A stretch of DNA of 13,321 nucleotides from HRBIN29 sp034431815. GTDB lineage: Bacteria > Chloroflexota > Dehalococcoidia > Tepidiformales > Tepidiformaceae. How positions within the stretch are numbered: position 1 is the first letter of the stretch; every line of letters starts with the position of its first letter. The translations under genes and the position numbers were made by a program. Below, in pieces: positions 5,988 to 11,873 of the stretch. Under the pieces are notes generated by a model. The model saw only the letters and a program-made list of their open reading frames with translations, was not told where the DNA came from and ran no database searches. The stretch lies in contig DAOUCS010000102.1 of the NCBI GenBank assembly GCA_034431815.1, forward strand, positions 1-13,321, in the 5' to 3' direction.

Positions 5988-7199
5988 CTATTCGAAGGTC
6001 TGGAAGTCCCAGGCTTCGCCAGCGCGGTACTTCCGGATGACGCGCCGCGAGACCACCATGCGGTGCACCTCGTCCGGACCGTCGGCGATGCGGAGGGTGC
6101 GCGCCGACTTGTACATCGCCTGGAGCGGGACGTCGGTGGTGACGCCGAGCGCGCCGTGCACCTGAATGGCCTTGTCGATGACGTCGCAGGCCACGTTCAC
6201 GACGAAGAACTTGATCATCGAGATCTCGACCCGCGCCTCGTCGCCGGAGTCGATCTTCTGGGCGGCCTGCATGGTGAGGAGGCGCGCCGCCTGGATGTTC
6301 ACCAGCGCGTCGGCGATCCAGTTCTGAATCGTCTGCTTGTCGGCCAAAGGCCCGCCGAACGCCTCCCGGCTGACCGCGCGCTGGCACATCAGGTCGAAGG
6401 CGCGCTGGGCAAGGCCGAGCGTCCGCATGCAGTGGTGGATGCGGCCCGGGCCGAGCCGCTTTTGGGCGATGCGGAAGCCTTCTCCCTGCGGGCCGAGGAG
6501 GTTCGTCACGGGCACCCGCACGTTGTCGTACAGGATCTGCGGGTGGTTGGCGTCCGGCTCGCCCCACACCTCGATGATGCGCTCGATCTTGAAGCCCGGG
6601 GTGTCGGTGGGAACGATGATCTGGCTGAAGCGCTTGTGCGGGGGCGCATCGGGGTCGGTCATGCACATCACGATGGCAAAGGCGGCCCCGATGGCGCCCG
6701 AGCTGAACCACTTCCGGCCGTTGATAACCCACTCATCGCCCTCGCGGACGGCGCGGGTTTGGAGGTTCGTCGGGTCGGCGCCGGAGACCGCCGGTTCGGT
6801 CATCGAGTAGCAGGAGCGGATCTCGCCGGCGACGAGGGGCTTCAGCCAGCGCTCCTTCTGCTCCTCGGTGCCGAAGAGCCAGAGGATCTCGGCGTTGCCC
6901 GAATCCGGCGCCTGGGAGCCGAAGGCGCGCGGCGCCACCAGGCTGCGGCCGATGATCTCGTTCATGTAGGCGTACGTGAGGAAGGGAATCCCCATGCCGC
7001 CCGCTTCCTTCGGCATGTGGGGCGCCCAGTAGCCGTTCTTCTTATTGATGGCCTGCAGCTCCTTCATGAGCTGTTCGGCCCGGTCATCCCCCCGCGCCAG
7101 GACGTTCTCGTTCGGGTAGATGTACTCCTCCATGAAGCGCTTGACGTACTCGCAGCGCTCCTTCGTCTCGTCGGAGATTTGCAATACGGTGTCGGGCAC
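5988..7199 (-). CDS. Acyl-CoA dehydrogenase, ACAD10/11-like
   Basis: FAD-dependent alpha,beta-oxidation of an acyl-CoA, passing electrons to electron-transfer flavoprotein. 403 residues, the full length for the family. The N-terminal helical domain is followed by the FAD/substrate middle domain with CYSMTEPAVSGADPTNLQT and the run INGRKWFSSGA. The C-terminal helical domain has REAFGGPLADKQTIQNWIAD and IQVHGALGVTTDVPL. Near the end, RIADGPDEVHRMVVSR is the signature of the ACAD10/11 group; Asp373 aligns with catalytic Glu376 of medium-chain acyl-CoA dehydrogenase. The GTG start has AGGAGG six bases upstream. It follows the E2 gene after 113 bases on the same strand, so it could be the last gene of that operon or have its own start. 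The chain length or branching of its substrate cannot be judged. Confidence 0.95.
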   Translation of the reverse strand: MPDTVLQISDETKERCEYVKRFMEEYIYPNENVLARGDDRAEQLMKELQAINKKNGYWAPHMPKEAGGMGIPFLTYAYMNEIIGRSLVAPRAFGSQAPDSGNAEILWLFGTEEQKERWLKPLVAGEIRSCYSMTEPAVSGADPTNLQTRAVREGDEWVINGRKWFSSGAIGAAFAIVMCMTDPDAPPHKRFSQIIVPTDTPGFKIERIIEVWGEPDANHPQILYDNVRVPVTNLLGPQGEGFRIAQKRLGPGRIHHCMRTLGLAQRAFDLMCQRAVSREAFGGPLADKQTIQNWIADALVNIQAARLLTMQAAQKIDSGDEARVEISMIKFFVVNVACDVIDKAIQVHGALGVTTDVPLQAMYKSARTLRIADGPDEVHRMVVSRRVIRKYRAGEAWDFQTFE

Positions 7200-7238
7200 G
7201 AGGATCCTCCTTCGGCGTAGCGTTGCGAGGCGATACTC

Positions 7239-7266
7239 GCCCCTGGCTGGATAGTTTGCAAGGGGC
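7239..7266 (-). other. Inverted repeat in the E2 / acyl-CoA dehydrogenase gap
   Basis: On the minus strand, GCCCCT (7266-7261) and AGGGGC (7244-7239) can pair around a 16-base loop, followed at once by a 5-bp hairpin GGCGA-GTA-TCGCC. The loop holds TTGCAA, a possible -35 box with GAGTAT 17 bases later as a poor -10. The gap of 7200-7312 may therefore hold a weak promoter or a processing site. Nothing stronger is seen there. Confidence 0.25.
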
Positions 7267-7312
7267 TACCGGTCGCGCGTTCCCGTCCGTTCGGCGGTTG
7301 CGGTTCGGCCGC

Positions 7313-8545
7313 TCATCGTTCCGCGGGGGCTTCGAGGAGCGCCTTCAGCGTGGCCAGGAAGGCCCCTGCTTCGTGGCCGTCGATGGCGCGGTGGTCGAAG
7401 GTGAGGCAGACGTTCACCATCGCACGGACCGCGATGGCGTCTTCGCCGACGACAACGGGCCGCCGCACCACGCGTTCGAGGGTAACGATGGCCACTTCGG
7501 GAGCGTTCAGGATCGGCCGGGAGGCGATCGATCCGAAGGCCCCGGTGTTGTTCACGGTGATGGTACCGCCTTCGACGTCACTGAGCTGGAGCCGGCCGGC
7601 CCGCGCGCGCTCGATGAGGTCGTCGAGCGCCCGGGCGAGCCCTTCGATGCTCAGCTCCTGGGCTCGGTGGAGGACGGGGACAACGAGACCGCCTGGGGCG
7701 GCCACGGCGATGCCCAGGTTGACGTCGCGGAAGCGGCGGAGCTCGCCTTCCTCGAAGCGCGCATTGAGGTTCGGGTGCTCGCGGAGGGCGCGGCACACCG
7801 CCTGCGCGAAGAACGGCAGGAGCGTGAGGTGCCGCCCGAACCTCGCCGCCGTCGCGTCCCGAAGCCTGAGCAGTTCGGTGACGTCGGCTTCGACCATGGT
7901 CCAGGCCTGCGGGACCTCGCGGGCCGTTCGGCCGAGCCGCTCGGCGATCGTTCGCCGCGTCGGCGAGAGCGGGACGACTTCGTAGGCAGCGGCCGCGGGC
8001 CCAGACGCCACGGCAGCGGGGGCAGACGGCACGTCCGCGGGCGGAGGGGCGGCAGCAGCGGCGCCGCGGGCCGCGAGATACGCCTCGACGTCCTTCCTGG
8101 TCACGCGCCCACCGAGCCCGGTGCCGCGAATCCGCTCCAGATCGATGCCGTGCAGCCGCGCGAGCCGGAGCACGGCAGGCGTGTACCGGCGGCGCCGGTC
8201 GCCGTGGGCTGCGGGCCCGGACGCAGGCCGATGGAAGTCCGCCGAGGTACCGGCCGGCGCAGCGGCCGCGACTGGCGTCTCGGGCGCGGCCAGCTCAGAG
8301 GGAGGGGTGCCAAGGGGAACGATTTCGCAGAGCGGGGCGCCCACGGGAATCGTTTCGCCTTGCGCGGCGAACTGGCGCCCCATGACGCCCTCGTACGGCG
8401 AGGGGAGCTCCACGTTCACCTTTTCGGTCTCGATTTCACAGAGCGGTTCATCGAGAGCGACCGGGTCGCCGGGCTGCTTCAGCCAGCGGAGGACGGTGCC
8501 TTCGGTAACGCTCTCGCCGAGCTGGGGCATGGTAACGACTGGCAC
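7313..8545 (-). CDS. bkdB: Branched-chain 2-oxoacid dehydrogenase E2 (dihydrolipoyl acyltransferase)
   Basis: Core of the 2-oxoacid dehydrogenase complex: carries the acyl group on lipoate and hands it to CoA. 410 residues. Lipoyl domain, about 1-77, with lipoylated Lys42 in EIETEKVNVELPSP. A first Ala/Pro/Thr-rich linker (about 85-115) is followed by the peripheral-subunit-binding domain (about 119-157, TPAVLRLARLHGIDLERIRGTG), a second Ala/Pro linker (about 160-188), and the catalytic domain from about 190, with FDHRAIDGHEAG near the end (HRAIDG at 385-390; His385 catalytic). The GTG start has GAAGGAG with a six-base spacer and lies 11 bases after the E1-beta stop. An in-frame extension into E1-beta (to 9241) is rejected, since it only mirrors the E1-beta sequence and would precede a proper lipoyl-domain N-terminus. 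Branched-chain specificity is inferred mainly from the E1 partners. Confidence 0.95.
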   Translation of the reverse strand: MPVVTMPQLGESVTEGTVLRWLKQPGDPVALDEPLCEIETEKVNVELPSPYEGVMGRQFAAQGETIPVGAPLCEIVPLGTPPSELAAPETPVAAAAPAGTSADFHRPASGPAAHGDRRRRYTPAVLRLARLHGIDLERIRGTGLGGRVTRKDVEAYLAARGAAAAAPPPADVPSAPAAVASGPAAAAYEVVPLSPTRRTIAERLGRTAREVPQAWTMVEADVTELLRLRDATAARFGRHLTLLPFFAQAVCRALREHPNLNARFEEGELRRFRDVNLGIAVAAPGGLVVPVLHRAQELSIEGLARALDDLIERARAGRLQLSDVEGGTITVNNTGAFGSIASRPILNAPEVAIVTLERVVRRPVVVGEDAIAVRAMVNVCLTFDHRAIDGHEAGAFLATLKALLEAPAER

Positions 8546-8556
8546 CGGGCGCTCCT

Positions 8557-9534
8557 TCAGTAGGCCGCGAGGTCGCGCGCAGCGTCGGCGATCTTCCGCC
8601 GGTCGGGCATGTAGAAGGCTTCCATCGCAGGGTGATAGGGGATGGGCGGGATATCGGGGCCGCAGAGTCGGCGGATGGGCGCGTCGAGGTACTCGAAGGC
8701 GTGCTCGGCGATGAGCGCCGCCAGCTCGGCACCGAAGCCCCCGGTAAGGGTGTCTTCGTGGACGATGAGCACCTTCCCGGTGGCCTTCGCCGCCTCCAGC
8801 ACCGTCTCGGTATCGAGCGGCCGAATGGTGAGGAGGTCCACCACGGTGCACTCGATACCGTCGGCGGCGAGCTCTTCGGCAGCGGCGAGGCACTCGTGGA
8901 GCATGAGGCCGTAGGCATAGAGCGTCAGGTCGCCGCCGCGCCGGGCGACCCGCGCCTTGCCGATGCGCGTCTCTGCGGGTGCGCCGTCCAGCTCCTGGCG
9001 GATGAGCCGGTACGTGCGCTTGTGTTCCAGGAAGATGACCGGGTTCGGGTCTTCGACGGCGGCGAGGAGGAGGGAGCGGTAATCGGCCGGGAAGGAGGGT
9101 GCGACGACCTTCAGGCCCGGCATGTGGGCGTAGAACGCCTCGATGCTTTGCGAGTGGTGCTGGCCGCCGTGGACGCCGCCGCCCCAAGGCGTCCGCACGA
9201 CGAGCGGGAGCCAGGCGTCGCCCTTCGTCCGGTAGCACCACCGCGACGCCTCCGAGCAGAGCTGGTCGAAGGCGGCGTGGATGAAGTCGGCGAACTGGAT
9301 TTCGGCGATGGGGCGCACGCCGTAGTGCGCGGCGCCGATGGCGATCCCGACGATGGACGATTCGGCCAGAGGCGTGTCGATGACGCGCCCCGGATACTTC
9401 GCCGCAAGCCCCTCGGTGGCCCGGAAGACGCCGCCCGCCTCCACGTCCTCGCCGAGGATGAACACGCGCTCGTCGCGGGCCATGGCCTCGTCGAGCGCCA
9501 TGCGGACCGCTTCGAGGACCGACACTTCGGCCAC
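8557..9534 (-). CDS. bkdA2: Branched-chain 2-oxoacid dehydrogenase E1 component, beta subunit
   Basis: Pairs with E1-alpha to decarboxylate branched-chain 2-oxoacids using thiamine diphosphate. 325 residues, the usual length. Typical runs are ILGEDVEAGGVFRATEGL (26-43), DTPLAESSIVGIAIGAA (53-69, Glu58 at the place of the ThDP-activating glutamate), IAEIQFADFIHAAFDQL (76-92), HHSQSIEAFYAHMPGLKVV (126-144) and TLTGGFGAELAALI. These resemble mitochondrial BCKDH-beta more closely than pyruvate dehydrogenase beta. The GTG start is one base past the E1-alpha stop; its ribosome site AAGGAG is formed by the last codons of E1-alpha, so the two subunits are tightly coupled. Confidence 0.95.
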   Translation of the reverse strand: MAEVSVLEAVRMALDEAMARDERVFILGEDVEAGGVFRATEGLAAKYPGRVIDTPLAESSIVGIAIGAAHYGVRPIAEIQFADFIHAAFDQLCSEASRWCYRTKGDAWLPLVVRTPWGGGVHGGQHHSQSIEAFYAHMPGLKVVAPSFPADYRSLLLAAVEDPNPVIFLEHKRTYRLIRQELDGAPAETRIGKARVARRGGDLTLYAYGLMLHECLAAAEELAADGIECTVVDLLTIRPLDTETVLEAAKATGKVLIVHEDTLTGGFGAELAALIAEHAFEYLDAPIRRLCGPDIPPIPYHPAMEAFYMPDRRKIADAARDLAAY

Positions 9535-9535
9535 G

Positions 9536-10561
9536 TCAGAGCTCCTTGTACACGTGGGTCAGGGCATCCTCGGGCGCGGGGTCGGGCTGGGCGAGGGCCC
9601 ACTCGACCGCGTCGCGGACCTCCTCCTCGACGTGGGCCTCGATCTCCTCCAGGTCTTCGCGGGGGAAGATGCCGTCCGCCAGGACGCGCTCCCGGAAGAC
9701 GGTAATCGGGTCCTTCTTCGCCCATTCTTCGAGCTCTTTCCGCGGCCGGTAGCGAGAGTCGTCGTCTTCGCTCGAGTGGGCCCAGAGGCGGTAGCACTTC
9801 GCCTCGATGAGCCACGGCCCGCCTCCCCGGCGAGACTGATCGACGGCGGGCTTCACCGTTTGGTACACCGCGACGCAATCCATCCCGTCGACGACGGCAG
9901 CGTGCATGTCGTAGGCGCGGGCGCGATCGGCTACGTGGGGAACGGGCATCTCCTTCTCGGTGCGTTCGGAGATGGCGTAGCCGTTGTTCTCCACGAAGAA
10001 GATGACCGGCAGCCGGTGGATAGCGGCGAAGTTCAACGCCTCGTGGAAGTCGCCGCGGCTGGTGGCGCCCTCGCCGCAGCAGGCCATGACGACCAGCTGC
10101 TCGCCCCTCAGCCGCGCCCCGAGCGCGATGCCCACCGCGTGGACGAGCTGCGTGGCCACGACCGACGATTGCGTCACGATGCCGCGGGCCGGGCTCGACC
10201 AGTGTGCAGGCATCTGGCGGCCGTAGCTGTTGGGATCGTCCCGCTTGCCGAGGACGTTCAGCATCGCCTCGCGGGCGGTCATCCCGAAGACAAGGTTCAT
10301 CGCCAGGTCGCGGTAGTAAGGGGCGAGGTAATCGGTTCCGCGTTCGAGGGCCATGGCGGCACCGACCTGGGCCGCCTCCTGGCCGGCGCCGGCGATCACG
10401 AAGGGGGCGCGTCCCTGCCGGTTGAGGATGAGCATCCGCTCGGAGAGGCGCCGCGCGAGGAGCATGAAGAAGTACATCTCCTCGAGCTGCGCTTCCGAAA
10501 GCAGGTAATCGTGGCGCTGCTCGCGGGAGCGGGCCTTCCGGGTGCGTTCGCGAGTTGCCAT
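9536..10561 (-). CDS. bkdA1: Branched-chain 2-oxoacid dehydrogenase E1 component, alpha subunit
   Basis: Thiamine-diphosphate-binding subunit of the E1 alpha2-beta2 enzyme, cytoplasmic. 341 residues. The ThDP signature starts at G163-E-G (GEGATSRGDFHEALNFAA) and ends at E191-N-N-G-Y-A-I-S. RQMPAHWSS (115-123) and HSSEDDDSRYR match the conserved loops of the branched-chain family, the latter being the equivalent of the phosphorylation loop in BCKDH-alpha. The N-terminus is basic (ATRERTRKARSREQR) and without a membrane or export signal. It starts at ATG 10561 after a G-run (GGGGGG) that is only a weak ribosome site. It is the first gene of the E1-alpha, E1-beta, E2 unit. No E3 gene is present, so lipoamide dehydrogenase must come from elsewhere. 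Confidence 0.95.
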   Translation of the reverse strand: MATRERTRKARSREQRHDYLLSEAQLEEMYFFMLLARRLSERMLILNRQGRAPFVIAGAGQEAAQVGAAMALERGTDYLAPYYRDLAMNLVFGMTAREAMLNVLGKRDDPNSYGRQMPAHWSSPARGIVTQSSVVATQLVHAVGIALGARLRGEQLVVMACCGEGATSRGDFHEALNFAAIHRLPVIFFVENNGYAISERTEKEMPVPHVADRARAYDMHAAVVDGMDCVAVYQTVKPAVDQSRRGGGPWLIEAKCYRLWAHSSEDDDSRYRPRKELEEWAKKDPITVFRERVLADGIFPREDLEEIEAHVEEEVRDAVEWALAQPDPAPEDALTHVYKEL

Positions 10562-10596
10562 GGCACCCCCCGCGCGCCGCTGCGCGCTCCAGCGTC

Positions 10597-10615
10597 ATCC
10601 TACCACCGGGGTCAA
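10597..10615 (-). promoter_or_regulatory. Candidate promoter region of the E1-alpha operon
   Basis: On the minus strand TTGACC (10615-10610) is followed by CCGGTGG and then TAGGAT (10602-10597). TAGGAT is a good -10 placed 35 bases ahead of the ATG, but TTGACC is only 7 bases away, too close to be its -35 box. Either the -35 is poor (TCAAGT region) or TTGACC belongs to a regulator site. The octamer GGTAGGAT also occurs in the carboxylase promoter. Confidence 0.3.
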
Positions 10616-10648
10616 GGGACTTGAGAGATGGATATGCGTAACCGATAG

Positions 10649-10662
10649 GTGAGCGCGCTCAC
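10649..10662. repeat. 14-bp perfect palindrome GTGAGCGCGCTCAC
   Basis: Self-complementary over all 14 bases. It covers the TGA stop of the lipoprotein gene (10659-10661) and lies about 90 bases upstream of the E1-alpha start. With no loop it is better suited to binding a dimeric regulator than to forming an RNA hairpin. The overlap with coding sequence makes chance or codon bias possible. Confidence 0.35.
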
Positions 10663-11663
10663 TCCTCGGGGAGGAGGGGCATCTGGAGCTGGGCCCCCGC
10701 CTCCTCTTCGAAGGTCGCCGCCACGACACGGTCGCCCGCGCCGTGGTAGCGGTACAGCCGGCCCCCGGGTGCGGCCAGCTCGGCGAGGAAGCCATCGACG
10801 AGAGCCTGCGTGCAGGCCTCGCCCGGGCGATGCACGCCGAGGCAGCCGTCACGCCACGTCACGACGCGGAAGGAGTACACGCTCACCTGGTCGGGGCCGA
10901 CGCCGAGGCGGCTCGCGAGGTCTGCCCGCATTGCCTGCTGGACGGAAGCTACGTCCCTGGGTAGCTCGACCGTGCGGCGGCCCTGCTCGAAATCGGTGGC
11001 GACGAACCCGAACTCGGAGACGTGGTAACGGTAGGCCTTCCCGGCCGCCTCGAGCTCGATGATGAAGCCGGGCGCGGGCATCTCGGCGCAGGCCGTGTCG
11101 GGCCGTTCGAAGCCGAGGCAGAGGTTGGGAAACGTGACCGGGGCGATGAGCGCGGTCACGACCTCGCTCCTCGGCGTGCCGGTCCGGAGCGAGAGGTCCC
11201 AGGCAGCGTAGTCGGCGAGGATGGCGCCGAAATCGGCCCGCAGGTCGGGCGGCACGGGGGAGCCATCTTCGACGGTCCCCTTGGCGAAGGAAGCCGCGAC
11301 GAAGCGGCTGCCGCCGACGTGGTAGCGGTATTCTTCTCCGCCAGCTTCGAACCAGGCGATGAACCCGCCGATGAAGATCATCGTGCAGGCCTGGCCCTCC
11401 TCCTTCACGCCCAGGCAGCCGTCCCATCCGGCGTGCTGCAGTCGGCGCAGGTGCACATCGAGCGGATCGAGGCGCAGGCGCTCGGCGAGGTCGAGTCGGG
11501 CAGCATGGAGCGCCGATTCGGCCGGGAGGGTTGGCGGCGACGGCGTGGCGCTCACGGGGCCGGTGCCGTCTTCGCCGCGGTTGGCGCGGGCACTGCAGCC
11601 GGCAGCGATGAACGCTGCGGCAACGAGGGTGGCAAGGACGAGCGCGAGAGTTCGTCGGAGCAC
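10659..11663 (-). CDS. Putative lipoprotein with three Cys-pair / YRYH repeat domains
   Basis: Probably exported and lipid-anchored: a basic start (MLRR), a hydrophobic stretch to about residue 22 and a lipobox-like AAGC with Cys23, then a Ser/Thr/Pro/Gly-rich spacer. 334 residues. Three copies of one domain follow, each with C-L-G at its first Cys, a second Cys ten residues later, then GF, an acidic strand and YRYH about 29-30 residues after the first Cys: Cys83/93 with YRYH 112-115, Cys182/192 with 211-214, Cys274/284 with 304-307. Each pair probably forms a disulfide. The domain resembles an uncharacterised one that I recall from Chloroflexota and cyanobacterial exported proteins; function unknown. 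The GTG at 11663 is chosen for GGGAG five bases upstream and a compact signal peptide; a longer frame starts at ATG 11726. It lies downstream of tRNA-Leu on the same strand. Confidence 0.85.
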   Translation of the reverse strand: MLRRTLALVLATLVAAAFIAAGCSARANRGEDGTGPVSATPSPPTLPAESALHAARLDLAERLRLDPLDVHLRRLQHAGWDGCLGVKEEGQACTMIFIGGFIAWFEAGGEEYRYHVGGSRFVAASFAKGTVEDGSPVPPDLRADFGAILADYAAWDLSLRTGTPRSEVVTALIAPVTFPNLCLGFERPDTACAEMPAPGFIIELEAAGKAYRYHVSEFGFVATDFEQGRRTVELPRDVASVQQAMRADLASRLGVGPDQVSVYSFRVVTWRDGCLGVHRPGEACTQALVDGFLAELAAPGGRLYRYHGAGDRVVAATFEEEAGAQLQMPLLPEE

Positions 11664-11672
11664 GTGCACTCC

Positions 11673-11690
11673 CGAGCGAAGCGTCGCTCG
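11673..11690 (-). other. Short hairpin just ahead of the lipoprotein ribosome site
   Basis: CGAGCGA and TCGCTCG pair perfectly (7 bp) around a 4-base loop, directly before the GGGAG site. It lies 46 bases after the tRNA-Leu 3' end. There is no T-run, so it is not an obvious tRNA terminator; it may influence translation of the lipoprotein or protect the processed mRNA 5' end. Confidence 0.35.
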
Positions 11691-11736
11691 ATGTTTTGAC
11701 GCGCCGGAGCCCGGAAAAGTTCCCATCGCGCTTTCG

Positions 11737-11818
11737 TGCCGGGGGTGGGAGTCGAACCCACACGCCTCGCGGCCGCGGATTTTAAGTCCGCCGCGTCTGC
11801 CGATTCCGCCACCCCGGC
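11737..11818 (-). tRNA. trnL: tRNA-Leu (anticodon UAA)
   Basis: Full cloverleaf of 82 bases on the minus strand. Acceptor GCCGGGG pairs with CCCCGGC, followed by discriminator A, as expected for leucine. The anticodon stem GCGGA/TCCGC encloses loop CTTAAAA with TAA at 11784-11782. The long variable arm (about 13 bases, GGCCGCGAGGCGT) marks a class II tRNA. The T arm is GTGGG-TTCGACT-CCCAC. No CCA is encoded; it must be added after transcription. It reads UUA, a rare codon in such GC-rich DNA, and UUG by wobble. Confidence 0.97.
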
Positions 11819-11873
11819 ATGTGACCTCAGCATACGACAGCCCCGCGCACCGCAGCCCAAGGAACGGCGCGCC

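Noticed and set aside
7313..9241. 642-codon frame that extends E2 upstream through E1-beta
   Set aside because: The upstream part is an out-of-frame reading of E1-beta (Arg/Pro-rich). The GTG at 8545 has a proper ribosome site and opens directly into the lipoyl domain.
6063..10624. Several long plus-strand frames (6063-7220, 7223-8563, 8632-9705, 9338-10624)
   Set aside because: All are antisense shadows of the acyl-CoA dehydrogenase, E2, E1-beta and E1-alpha genes.
10659..11726. Lipoprotein start at ATG 11726
   Set aside because: Adds 21 residues ahead of the signal peptide and runs over the hairpin near 11673-11690; GTG 11663 has GGGAG at a good distance.
11819..11873. Possible terminator after the pyrroline-5-carboxylate dehydrogenase gene
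   Set aside because: The 55-base gap before tRNA-Leu shows no convincing stem or T-run; read-through into the tRNA cannot be excluded.
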